Part shown: positions 43,844 to 52,695 of the stretch, in pieces
Position numbering within the stretch: the first letter of the stretch is position 1
Layout of the letters: the number at the start of each line of letters is the position of its first letter
Translations under genes and position numbers: made by a program
The notes under the pieces: model-generated
Seen by the model: only the letters and a program-made list of their open reading frames with translations
The model's database searches: none
What the model was told of the DNA's origin: nothing
Assembly: GCA_006954405.1 (NCBI GenBank)
Contig: LVVQ01000001.1
Location: forward strand, 620,001-684,000
Length of the DNA stretch: 64,000 nt
Source: Candidatus Methanarcanum hacksteinii
Lineage (GTDB): Archaea; Thermoplasmatota; Thermoplasmata; Methanomassiliicoccales; Methanomethylophilaceae
Direction of reading: 5' to 3'

Positions 43844-43865
43844 AGATTATTTGGATACGGAAAAT

Positions 43866-43882
43866 TGCACAGCAGATGTGCA
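43866..43882. repeat. Inverted repeat just after tRNA-Ile
   Basis: TGCACA-gcaga-TGTGCA, flanked by AAAT and TTTG; 22 bp past the tRNA end. Could be a tRNA transcription terminator or an element-borne binding site. Confidence 0.4.
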
Positions 43883-44041
43883 TTTGTTCAATTGATTCGT
43901 CATCACCTTTTGGCGCAGGATCCTGTTGCACAAAAGGGTGTCGGACGGTCATTTGACATCGTTTTAGAACTGAGTTCCGCGATCCTATCATGCCTGTTCT
44001 TCGGAGCAAAGATCGCAAGGATCGTGAGCGGAAAAACGACA

Positions 44042-44107
44042 AAAACGGACCCCTCCGAAGTGTCACATTTTTTGACGGAAAATGTGACACTTTTCGGGGT
44101 CCGTTTT
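44042..44107. repeat. Long hairpin in the integrated element
   Basis: AAAACGGACCCC (44042-44053) and AGTGTCACATTTT (44059-44071) pair exactly with AAAATGTGACACT (44079-44091) and GGGGTCCGTTTT (44096-44107), giving 25 paired bases around a 7-base loop with one small internal loop. Pieces recur nearby: ACACTTTTCGG near 44144, GGGGTCCGTTTTTT near 44165, and AAAACGGACCCCTCC again near 44456 inside the gene. Looks like a replication origin or Rep/regulator binding structure. Confidence 0.6.
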
Positions 44108-44205
44108 CCCCTACCTATAAAGGAGAGGCACCCCTGTTTTGAGACACTTTTCGGCCGTTGTGCAGGGGTCCGTTTTTTCATGAGACTGTTCCAAGGAGGA
44201 ATCGC

Positions 44206-45316
44206 ATGGTCCTGCGCCCTCTGAGCAAGCGTGACAAGGAGATCAAGGCGGCGGTCCTGAGAGGGGAATCCGTCACTGTCATCGCGCATAATAAAAGGAT
44301 GTCCCGCACTTCTGTCTACAGAGTCATCGATGAATTGGTCTACCGCAAGGAGCTCTACGTCATCCCAGGGACTGTCAGCCCGAGATGTTACGTCGATCTG
44401 AACCCTGTCAATGGCCAGACGTCGAAAAATGAGACAAACGGGCCTACCGTTACAAAAAACGGACCCCTCCCCTCCGATGTTTCGGGAATCTCCTTCGCCG
44501 AGAAGTGCCCCGAAGGGGACGAGTGGTGGGCCGCTCACATGACGTCGGGAATCAAGTTCACAGTTGCCTGTGAAGGCAACTATACTGATCCCCGTGGTAA
44601 GGACGGATGCTGTTTTGCCTATTGGAATGCCGAAGAGCCCACCAGAATGAAAGGGTGTCGTGTTCGCTCAGGCGGTATGAAGATGCACGGACAGGACGTC
44701 ACATGGCAGGTCCGTATCGGTCTTCGCAACCATAAGCTGGTCTTCTTCTTCTACCCAGGGCAGATATGGCATGATATCACCAAGTTCCCCACCGAGGACC
44801 TTCTCGTTCCCATATTCAAGGATCGCGCACTGCAGTTCGCGGAACTGATGAAAGCGGATGGATGGAGACTCACCAATCCCATCGTCAAGGGAACCATACC
44901 ACAAGGCAAAGCCTGGTCACCGTGCGATATCGCACTTCGACAAGGATGCGAAGCAGTTCTCACAACCCGATCTTGTTGTCGACACATCCCATGGACAGCC
45001 CGAACTCGAGTTCGAGAATCTCAGGGACGATCCACTCGCCAGTGAGAAGCAGGAGCTCATGGCCTTTCTGCCGTCAAGGATCTTAGCTGCAGAATCCAAG
45101 ATCGATGGCCATACGGTTTGCATCAATCAGATGATGGGCAGATTGGATTCCACACTCGTCCTTCTCGATAAGCTCGTTGACGGACAGGAGAAGCTCTCCA
45201 TCCTCGAAGCCATACAGTTCGACAGCAAGGTCATGAAGCTTGATGAACCCACGGCAGAAGACCAGATCAAACCCCAATCAGAATCAACAGCCCACCCCAT
45301 GGAGGGATATTTTTGA
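44206..45316 (+). pseudogene. Element-borne winged-helix protein, frameshifted
   Basis: Starts at ATG 44206 after a strong AAGGAGG. Residues ~1-55 are a helix-turn-helix/winged helix ('SKRDKEIKAAVLRGESVTVIAHNKRMSRTSVYRVIDEL'). The frame runs well to 'IPQGKAWSPCDI' near 44928 and then becomes unlikely, while the +1 frame picks up 'HFDKDAKQFSQPDLVVDTSHGQPELEFENL' and continues to a stop at 45316 with a coiled-coil-like C terminus. A one-base loss (or two-base gain) near 44925-44935 explains it. Two separate genes are a less likely reading. Codon use is more GC-rich than the chromosome. Function unknown; replication or regulation of the element is plausible. Confidence 0.6.
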
Positions 45317-45789
45317 ACACACAGGATACATCATCAAAATCGGAGACCATAGTCTCCGATCTCGAAGGCTACAACGCCGTTCTCTACGCCCGTGTCTCTA
45401 CCGACGACAAGGAACAGACATGTGAGACGCAGATTCGCAACATGAAAGCATGGTGCAAGCAAAAAGGAGTGAACATCGTCGACATCTATCAGGACGAACA
45501 GACTGGTAAGACTCTCATGCGCGAGAATTTCCTCGCGATGATGGGACGCATTCTCGTCGGTGGCGACATACAGATTCTTCTCGTCAACGAACAATCCCGT
45601 CTAACTCGTGATATGAAGCTCGAAGAGATTAAGGAGAAGTCAAGCTACTCGATTAATGCGATTCAAGAAGATAGAGAAATCAGGGGACAAATCAAAATCA
45701 AAGGTGTGATTAAAATGATGGGGGAATATTTTCGCAGATCCGGGCGGACACACCGTCGAATCTGTATCGAATCACAATGGGGCCACTAA
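45313..45789 (+). pseudogene. Serine recombinase, N-terminal catalytic fragment
   Basis: TTG start overlapping the previous stop. 'AVLYARVSTDDKEQTCETQIRNMKAWCKQKGVNIVDIYQDEQTG' is the resolvase/invertase N terminus, with the nucleophilic serine in 'ARVST', and 'LLVNEQSRLTRDM' is the next conserved block. After about residue 103 the similarity ends abruptly, and the sequence runs into unrelated DNA that contains the tRNA-like repeat. The DNA-binding part is missing, so the enzyme is inactive. It may have belonged to the integrated element. Confidence 0.75.
45768..45787 (+). repeat. attR-like partial copy of tRNA-Ile 3' end
   Basis: AATCACAATGGGGCCACTAA against AATCACAATGGGACCACCAA in the tRNA: 18 of 20 match. 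Marks the right boundary of the decayed element. Confidence 0.6.
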
Positions 45790-45976
45790 TCAATCATCGC
45801 ATTAAAATTGGCGGTTTTCTCTTCACAATACTTGTTTCTGAAGATATCATTTTTGAAATTCACGCTGTTGAATAAAGAACATCGATGAGTTGGGGTTTGG
45901 AAGTATGTGGGGGGAATTGGTGCTATCGGGCAACAATCACGATGTTCTGGTCACCCATAGATGTATAAGATGCGTT

Positions 45977-46021
45977 CGGGTAAATTGTAATTTATTACGA
46001 AATATTTCCGGGTAAATTGTA
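45977..46021 (+). promoter_or_regulatory. Pair of 13-bp direct repeats upstream of a broken ATPase gene
   Basis: CGGGTAAATTGTA occurs at 45977-45989 and 46009-46021, 32 bp apart (three helical turns), directly before AT-rich promoter-like sequence and the ATG at 46052. A probable double operator. The rest of the 262-bp spacer shows nothing else I can support. Confidence 0.5.
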
Positions 46022-46051
46022 TTTTTATATCAAAGATGCGATATATCAGTC

Positions 46052-47407
46052 ATGTTGAGAAGAAAGATGTATGATGATCTCATGGCGTGGAAGGGCAGAG
46101 AACACAAATCACTTCTTGTTAAAGGTTAAAGACAGGTTGGAAAAACATACATCATAGACAAGTTCGGCAGGGATCAATACAGTTGTTATCGTTATTTCAA
46201 CTTCAGCGAAAATCCTGTGCTTCACAAAGTATTCGAAGACGCCCCGAACGTAGAAGATATCATCAAGGGCCTTTCAGTAGTAAGTGGGGAGAGGATTGAA
46301 CCAGGTGCTTTGATATTTTTCGACGAGATCCAAGAATGTCCTCTTGACAGGAGTTCGCTCAAACCATTCACCATTGATGGGCGTTATGATGTAATCGCTT
46401 CTGGATCCCTCATCGGTGTGAATAATTCGAGATTGGGTGCGGACAGACCTCTTATGCCGATGGGTTATGAGGAACACATGACAATGTTCTCCTTGGATTT
46501 CGAAGAATTCCTTTGGGCTAAAGGAATCGATGTATCTACGATAAATGATGTGCGTAGGTGCATAAAGGATAAGAGGTCTATACTTTCAGCGATACCCTCG
46601 GTGTTCACGGACGCTTTCATCGATTTCATGATAGTTGGTGGAATGCCAGAATCCGTCAAATCCTTCATCAAAACGGGAAATTACAGTAAATCCTCAGACG
46701 TCAAGAAAGAGATCCTGGATACTTGTCTCAACGATATCAACAGGTACAACAAGGGTTTGGATATAATAAAGACGTCTGAATGTTTCAAATGTATCCCGAT
46801 GCAACTTGCGGACACGAATAACAAATTCATTTATTCAAGGGTCTCCGGAATGAAGGGGCGTGCAGCACATAATCGGTATGCAGAGAATCTCCTTTGGATC
46901 AAGGAAGCGGGCTATGGTAATTTCTGTTATGCTACGGATGGACCGATTCTTCCACTCGCGGCACATACAGATCGTAACAATTTCAAGATCTATCTATCGG
47001 ATACAGGGTTGCTCGTACAAATGTACGGAAAGGAGACTGCAAAGGCAATATTCTTAAAAGAGACAAATTACAACAACGGAGCAATCGTGGAGAATGTTGT
47101 TGCGGAATGTTTGATGAAAGCAGGATATGTGCCGCGTTACTACAGAAAGACCAATGGCAGCAATAGGATGGAATTGGATTTCGTCCTGGAGATGGGCATG
47201 GGAATATGTGTGATCGAGGTCAAATCCGGAAAAAAGAGGGATGCACCATCAATAGAGAAAGTATCCAAGGTCTTCAATATCGGACGTAGGGTGATGTTAG
47301 AGAATGGAAACATCTCGGTGGATGATGATGGGATAGAACACTACCCTCTGTTCGTTGCAGCATTTATGAAGGACTTGGAACCAGAATGGGACGGTCCGGA
47401 ATTTTGA
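46052..47407 (+). pseudogene. DUF4143 AAA ATPase interrupted by a stop codon in its P-loop
   Basis: From ATG 46052 the frame reads 'MLRRKMYDDLMAWKGREHKSLLVKG', then TAA at 46127-46129, then 'RQVGKTYIIDKFG', i.e. a P-loop G-[A]-R-Q-V-G-K-T whose Ala codon is a stop. The same frame continues intact to 47407: Walker B 'GALIFFDEIQECP', 'VIASGSLIGVNN', 'IYLSDTGLLVQMYG' and the nuclease-like 'MELDFVLEMGMGICVIEVKSG'. Without the P-loop a product started at GTG 46217 could not bind ATP. TAA is not a pyrrolysine codon, so read-through is not expected. Confidence 0.8.
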
Positions 47408-47525
47408 CATAACACGGACATAGATTCCACTCCATATGTTGAACACAATCGCTGTTCAGTGTCTTGATGGCGATAATAGATAACAACGATCATCGAACTA
47501 TGAGCAAGATCGTCATAATCTCAAC

Positions 47526-47576
47526 TGTCATAATTGTTAATTTGATATAGTTTTATGTGTAATATCAATTATGACA
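47526..47576. promoter_or_regulatory. Inverted repeats over the DUF1638-Rrf2 promoter
   Basis: TGTCATAATTG (47526-47536) and CAATTATGACA (47566-47576) are perfect 11-bp reverse complements; inside lie TTGATAT (47542-47548) and ATATCAA (47562-47568). The right arm covers the first codons of the DUF1638 gene. Probably the operator of the Rrf2 regulator encoded in the same operon. Confidence 0.55.
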
Positions 47577-48420
47577 CATGGGGTAATGGGAGTGGTATGT
47601 TGTCCGATGGTGGATGACAATCTAGTCTACAGTATCACTAATGACAGGGATGAGAAATCTATCACGATTGTACGTAATGGTAACGAGGGCTCCATCACAA
47701 GGAAACTGGATAAGGCAGGGGTAACATATGATACGATTTTTTTGGCAGGATGTTGTCAAAAGGACATATGTTCCGAAGGATGGATTCAACATACTGATCG
47801 TCATGATCTCACTTGGACTTCATGCTAGGCCTGATGTCTTAAAATCTACTGTGGAGGATCTGACGAAGACGATGCAGGGAGTATCGGACACAATAGGATT
47901 CTATCTAGGGACTTGTGGTAATTATGGTTGGAATATACCTAAATGGTGTGCATCCAATGGTTACAAACCAGCGTTTACCTTCTGTGACTGCAATGGTAAT
48001 GTATGTGACGATTGTGTCGGCATAAACGTAGCTGGCGGACCTAGGTATATGGAAATGGAGAAGAAATACACAGGATATCTGTATGTATTCCCTGCCATGG
48101 CCTCGAATTATGATGATTTCATGAACGCGGATAAAAGCGAATCCTTGAAGATAGAGAATTCCATCACCGATGAGATGAGGGAAGAGCTTGGAATAGAACC
48201 TGGTCCTGATGGTTACATGAGGTGGCTGCTCAGATTGGGGAATTATGAGCACATATTGAAGATCGATACAGGCATAGGCGACAGAGAGAATTTTGACAAT
48301 AACGTCTCAGTCGTTGCAAAGAGAACGGCTTTGTCAGTGAAGGTAGCTGATGATGGGTGGGCAAGTCTCCAGCCTACGGATGATCTTTATAAGAATTGTA
48401 AATCCAAATTGCCGCAATGA
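47571..48420 (+). pseudogene. DUF1638 protein, frameshifted at a T7 run
   Basis: The first frame (47571 on) reads 'MTHGVMGVVCCPMVDDNLVYSITND...SITRKLDKAGVTYDTIF'; the second (ending 48420) continues 'WQDVVKRTYVPKDGFNILIVMISLGLHARPDVLK...GTCGNYGWNIPKW...CDDCVGINVAGGPRYMEMEKKYTG'. Together they form a full DUF1638 protein of ~282 residues if one T is removed from TTTTTTT at 47737-47743. DUF1638 proteins occur beside corrinoid methyltransferase genes in methanogens; their activity is unknown. A sequencing error or slippage at the run is possible, so the gene may be functional. The Rrf2 gene follows directly. Confidence 0.72.
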
Positions 48421-48431
48421 AAGGCGATGAT

Positions 48432-48881
48432 ATGAGGGCAGGATCACAGTTCACGGTAGCGATACACGCACTTATGTTGGTGTCTTTCTTCGATCAGGAT
48501 AAGATCACGAGCAAGAAGGTAGCGATGAGTATCGGTTGCAATCCCGTCATCGTCAGGAATGTCTTCGTTAAACTTGGGAAAGCAGGTCTGCTAAGACCAG
48601 GGATGGGGAGGGCAAGGACGACAATGATGCGACCTCCAGAGGAGATAACCTTAGAGGACGTATACCACGCTGTAGAGTCGGATAATATTGACGAGATGTT
48701 CGGGACGTATCCTGTGAATCCTTATTGTCCTATCGGGAGTGAATTGCATGAGATCCTCGATACTAGCCTGAGTGATGCTAGGGATTCGATGTTGAATTCT
48801 CTATCGAGGACAACGATTGCCGACCTCATATCTCGGTTGCCACCCGAGAAGAACAGGGTGCCTGTGTGGATGAGGGATTGA
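48432..48881 (+). CDS. Rrf2-family transcription regulator
   Basis: 149 residues from ATG 48432 ('MRAGSQFTVAIHALMLVSFF', the usual Rrf2 start); ATG 48417, overlapping the DUF1638 stop, is also possible. Winged helix 'ITSKKVAMSIGCNPVIVRNVFVKLGKAGLLRPGMGRA', then 'PPEEITLEDVYHAVE' and a dimerisation helix with 'PYCPIGSELHEIL'. Rrf2 proteins often sense Fe-S or redox state through cysteines; two are suitably placed here. Likely autoregulates the DUF1638 operon via the 11-bp inverted repeats. Confidence 0.87.
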   Translation: MRAGSQFTVAIHALMLVSFFDQDKITSKKVAMSIGCNPVIVRNVFVKLGKAGLLRPGMGRARTTMMRPPEEITLEDVYHAVESDNIDEMFGTYPVNPYCPIGSELHEILDTSLSDARDSMLNSLSRTTIADLISRLPPEKNRVPVWMRD

Positions 48882-48920
48882 AAGTCCATCCATAATCCAT
48901 TAGAATCTTGTCCATTTTGA

Positions 48921-49241
48921 TCATTTGAACAGAATGAGAGGTTCACTATCTCCCATCAACGTCTTGCCGTCGATGAGGATCACACCACTATCTTCTGCGA
49001 ATTCGCATAATTCTTCTTCGAATCCTGACGCAGAGAACAGCATAAAAATGATATTCTCAGTGAATTTTGCTGATTTGGATCTCGATACGAGTGTATTGTA
49101 AGCACTGAAGCCCATCGGTTTTCTGCGAAATTTACATTCGCCAAGTATCGTGTGTATAACCTTATGTTCATCAGAGACCTCAATAATTGATTGTAAAACA
49201 ATTTCTAAACTAATTGATAAAAAATCAATAAATGGTCGCAA
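48921..49241 (-). pseudogene. C-terminal remnant of a DUF234-type ATPase
   Basis: 106-codon open frame whose middle, 'HTILGECKFRRKPMGFSAYNTLVSRS', matches the 'GECKW' nuclease-like C terminus of archaeal ATPases with DUF234, about 90 residues of a protein normally over 450. No P-loop or Walker B is found in the ~100 bp upstream, and the first 25 residues look unrelated. A leftover of a deleted gene; fits the decayed character of 44-49 kb. Confidence 0.5.
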
Positions 49242-49345
49242 TTACTTTAATGATGAATTCACAATCCGCCCAGAATCATCTGAATTCCTTATCCACAAGT
49301 CGATAGGATCAAGGATGCATCCTGTCGTCATATTGTCGGATTCTA

Positions 49346-50602
49346 TCAATTTTTGAAATATATCGAATTGATGACCAGATCAGCAAGATATCTGCCACCG
49401 TTCACTCCAAGTATCGATTTTGGAAATAGGTCCACAGAGTCGGAAGTAGGGAGTCCGGCATCTATGCCTTTACGACACAATCCTTTCATCTCCAATCTCT
49501 TGGTCATCGCACCAGGTCCGATGCATATATCCGCATATTCATCGCCGAACCTTTTCGATAGGACATCAGATGATTCCAGCCTATCCAATAACCCTTCCAA
49601 TTTTATGTAAGTTCTCTGATCACTGTCAGTGAAGTTGATGCATTCAGGGATCATTTTCAACGTCTTTCCCATGAACTTGACCAATGCAAGGGAGACGGAT
49701 GATTCTGCGAGGACTGAGAATGATCTGTAATTGAGTCTATTTGATGCGCTCAATGATGCTTTGATACGATTGGTCATCTCCTTCTCGTCCGAATCTATGT
49801 ATTCCAAGGCCTTTGATGGATCCGTATCAGTCTTCTCAGCGACGGATCTGATGAGATCGCGCATGTTGTCATGTCCTATCGGTGCACAATATTCGGAGTA
49901 TGCAGTAGGAATGCCGATCGATTCGTAGAATTCTGATGTTTTCTTGCAGTATTCGGGACAGATGCAGACATTCGCCAATGCTTCAGACGATCTTCTGATA
50001 TCGTCTGTCGTACAACCTGAGCCTATGCATGCGATGGTCTCAAGTCCCATCATCTCTAGAAGTTCCTTCATCTCTTTCAAGAAGTAGTTGTTGCCGCGCA
50101 TCGTGAAGGGTGCACCGATGATGTTGACCGCTTTCCTTTTCTTTTCACGGGCAGAGACAAGTTTCCTGCATATGGATTCGATGATAGAATCGAATCCTTC
50201 GGAGAATGGGAGGGACATGCTGCATTTGTTGACAACGATGCATCTGTCGGAGACATCCGATGATTGGACCTCATCGAGAATGTGATCCCCGATCAGGGAT
50301 GTCGCAGGCGATTCCAAAAGGACAGCGATCCCACATTCCTCTTTCTCAAGTATGTTCAATACCATCCCGACCTTGTCCGTAGCACCATATATGTAATCGG
50401 AGGAATCGACGAATGTGCATGGGATCCTAGGTTCGTTGAAGAAGAATGAACCGCATTTCGCTGAATAATCCCTTGGAAGCAATTTGGATGACAATACGGA
50501 TGTCATCCTCCTGCACCCTCCGGGTCCATGGAGTACTGTTGCACCGTCAAGGATGCTCTCGGAAGCGATCATCGCTCCAAGGAATCCATCCATTCCGTTC
50601 AT
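49346..50602 (-). CDS. Nitrogenase component 1-like protein (NifD/NifK family), second subunit
   Basis: 418 residues. N-terminal 'ATVLHGPGGC' (C30) corresponds to the 'HGxxGC' cluster-ligand motif of NifD/K, BchN/B and CfbD. The 'TTC(x)nIGDD' position reads 'LLESPATSLIGDHI', so the second expected cysteine is replaced, and any inter-subunit cluster would need another ligand. Three cysteines cluster at 'NVCICPEYC' (213-219). Its ATG overlaps the stop of the NifH-NifD-like gene by four bases, so the two are made together and probably form a heteromer. Substrate unknown; a tetrapyrrole is suggested by the chelatase gene next door. Confidence 0.85.
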   Translation of the reverse strand: MNGMDGFLGAMIASESILDGATVLHGPGGCRRMTSVLSSKLLPRDYSAKCGSFFFNEPRIPCTFVDSSDYIYGATDKVGMVLNILEKEECGIAVLLESPATSLIGDHILDEVQSSDVSDRCIVVNKCSMSLPFSEGFDSIIESICRKLVSAREKKRKAVNIIGAPFTMRGNNYFLKEMKELLEMMGLETIACIGSGCTTDDIRRSSEALANVCICPEYCKKTSEFYESIGIPTAYSEYCAPIGHDNMRDLIRSVAEKTDTDPSKALEYIDSDEKEMTNRIKASLSASNRLNYRSFSVLAESSVSLALVKFMGKTLKMIPECINFTDSDQRTYIKLEGLLDRLESSDVLSKRFGDEYADICIGPGAMTKRLEMKGLCRKGIDAGLPTSDSVDLFPKSILGVNGGRYLADLVINSIYFKN

Positions 50603-52686
50603 TGCAACGCCTCCAATCTCAGCATGTTGATGATGCGTTTTCCAAAATCGGCCATAGAACGGAATCCTGGCCCGACGCTATCGGGGGAGATCGTCCTTAT
50701 GCCCAATGAGGATACGTATGCACTGATGCCTATCGTGAAATCGGGATCGAGTTCGGCCACCCTTTCTTTCAGTATGTTCAGATTGGCATCCCTGACGATA
50801 GGTATGTCCTTGATGTTGTCCATGACATCAGATTCTATTGTCCATTTCGTCACCGTTGGGCATACTATCTCTATGACTTTGAATCCCATCACTTCCGATA
50901 ATTCCAACATCCAGCTGATGTCCATGGATTCGTAGGCATAGATCAGTGTGGTCTTACCAACAGTCTTTCCTCTTATGCCTTCCATACATTCATCATAGAA
51001 TTCCTTCAACGATCCTATCTTCTTTGTGATCTCATCATCGGGCATGGATGTGACCTTCCCGATCTCCCTCATCCATTGCTCCGTTTGTATCATGCCTACG
51101 GGCACATGGTGTGGGAAATATGGCGTACCGAATCTTTCTTCGAGGTATCTTCCGCATTTCTCCGAGAGTTTGCTTTCGGCGAAGGGGATGTTCATCGAGG
51201 CCCTCTTCATCTTGGAGAATCTCCCGGAGGTCTGGTAACTCCCGATCAGGGTGTTGATCCTCAGACCTGCAAGTCCAAGGATGTGCTCCAGATCATCATG
51301 CGCTCTAGCTACAGGATCCGTGTTCTTGTAATATCCGATGAGATTGATCAGCCCTTTCTCTGGAAGGATGTCATCATCGATCAGTTCCGATGTAGCTTGG
51401 ATCCCGATCATATAGCATTGTGAAGCTCCGCCGTTGAGGATCCCGTCCGCTATGACCGGTATCACTCTATGTCCTGGATTCTCTTTCTCGCAATCCGCGC
51501 ATACTCCTACAACATCATCTCCTATGATTGCAGGGACGCAGGTGGTCACGACGAACACTATCTTAGTTCCTGAGGAGAGTCTCTCATTGATGAGCGATCT
51601 CAACTTCTCGGACGCACCATATATCGAGGCGGTATCGTCGATATCCGTGCAGAACACCCTTTCGGAAGACCTTCTTTTCGATATCTCTCCGCAGAGCATA
51701 TCATATGTATCGTAACTCTGAGAGAACATGTATGCACAACTCGTCGGACCATGGACGATAACATCGGAGTCCTCGATGTCATAGCATAATCCGAAGGGTG
51801 ACCTTGCTCCGCATGTCCTAAGGGTATTCTTCTCGCAGATCGCAAGATCCCTTCGGATGTCGCAACGATCTTTCTTCCTTTCTACAGGGATGCCTTTCGC
51901 TACCTTGTCTAGATCATCATCATCCAACGGATCTGCTTCGTATCTCGTCCCTTTGCCATTGAGATTTTCGATGATCGTTCTCACGATCGGCTCTATCGAT
52001 CTTGCCGCTTTGGATCCAGGGGATGATTCGGACACGGTGCATCCTTTGGATTCGGATTTAGAGAATTCAGGATCCCTTGGTATGGTTGCGATGATAGGGA
52101 GTCCAACAGCATCGGCGAAGTTGGAGACGTATTCCCTTTCCCCTTCATTACCGCGACAATTGAGGATGATCCCTCCCACCCTTGGAGTTCCGCGATCGTA
52201 ATTCCGCACTCCTTTGAGAATATTGTTCGCTGCGTACAGCGACATGAATTCTCCTGATGTCACGATGAATACAAGATCCGCGTATTTCTTCCTGAGAGGG
52301 ACGGCGAAACCTCCGCACACGACATCTCCGAGTACGTCATAGAGTCTGACATCGACCTCAGGTAACAGATCTTCCTTCTCGATGAAATCGAATGCCGTCA
52401 ATATGCCACGACCAGCACATCCAACACCAGGTTCTGGACCGCCTGCTTCAAGGCAATAGATGCCATTCTTCCCTATAGATAGGACTTCGCTGTCATCCCC
52501 GGTGTTGATATGGTCCAAAATCGTTCTTTGTGTCCTTCCATCGAGTAGGAGTCTTGTGGAGTCATGTTTCGGGTCGCATCCTATCTGTGCAACGGTTTCC
52601 CCTTCCGAAGCCAATTGGTATGATATGTTCGCAGACACTGTTGATTTGCCTATTCCGCCTTTTCCGTAGATTGCGACCTGTAACAT
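50599..52686 (-). CDS. NifH-like reductase fused to a NifD/K-like domain
   Basis: 695 residues, a single-chain fusion. Residues 1-~245 are a Fe-protein (NifH/BchL/CfbC) domain: P-loop 'GKGGIGKS' 9-16, cluster cysteines C90 in 'GVGCAGRG' and C124 in 'DVVCGGF'. Residues ~275-695 are a component 1 domain: 'TCGARSPFGLC' (C292, C301), 'VHGPTSCAYMF' (C317) and 'TTCVPAIIGDDVVGV' (C383). The Fe protein would pass electrons with ATP hydrolysis to the attached domain. In known systems these are separate chains, and CfbD of F430 synthesis has one component 1 type only. Divergent from the chelatase gene through a shared operator. Confidence 0.88.
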   Translation of the reverse strand: MLQVAIYGKGGIGKSTVSANISYQLASEGETVAQIGCDPKHDSTRLLLDGRTQRTILDHINTGDDSEVLSIGKNGIYCLEAGGPEPGVGCAGRGILTAFDFIEKEDLLPEVDVRLYDVLGDVVCGGFAVPLRKKYADLVFIVTSGEFMSLYAANNILKGVRNYDRGTPRVGGIILNCRGNEGEREYVSNFADAVGLPIIATIPRDPEFSKSESKGCTVSESSPGSKAARSIEPIVRTIIENLNGKGTRYEADPLDDDDLDKVAKGIPVERKKDRCDIRRDLAICEKNTLRTCGARSPFGLCYDIEDSDVIVHGPTSCAYMFSQSYDTYDMLCGEISKRRSSERVFCTDIDDTASIYGASEKLRSLINERLSSGTKIVFVVTTCVPAIIGDDVVGVCADCEKENPGHRVIPVIADGILNGGASQCYMIGIQATSELIDDDILPEKGLINLIGYYKNTDPVARAHDDLEHILGLAGLRINTLIGSYQTSGRFSKMKRASMNIPFAESKLSEKCGRYLEERFGTPYFPHHVPVGMIQTEQWMREIGKVTSMPDDEITKKIGSLKEFYDECMEGIRGKTVGKTTLIYAYESMDISWMLELSEVMGFKVIEIVCPTVTKWTIESDVMDNIKDIPIVRDANLNILKERVAELDPDFTIGISAYVSSLGIRTISPDSVGPGFRSMADFGKRIINMLRLEALQ

Positions 52687-52695
52687 TTAAATCAC

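Larger units (their letters stand above)
43844..45767. mobile_element. Decayed integrated element in tRNA-Ile (~1.9 kb)
   Basis: Segment between the tRNA-Ile 3' end and its imperfect copy. Contents: inverted repeats (43866-43882; an imperfect one around the GGATCC at 43908-43939), a 66-base hairpin at 44042-44107, a frameshifted winged-helix gene, and the N-terminal part of a serine recombinase. Sequence inside is more GC-rich than the flanks. Likely a remnant of a small plasmid- or virus-derived element. The 362 bp between the tRNA and the first gene hold only these repeats. Confidence 0.6.

Noticed and set aside
46217..47407. Intact ATPase gene starting at GTG 46217
   Set aside because: The frame upstream codes for a P-loop interrupted by TAA; a product from 46217 would lack the ATP-binding site.
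50599..52686. Assignment as CfbC/CfbD of F430 synthesis
   Set aside because: CfbC and CfbD are separate chains with one component 1 type, and no CfbA, B or E is near; the fusion plus a second component 1 and a class I chelatase argue for a different system, though a tree is needed.
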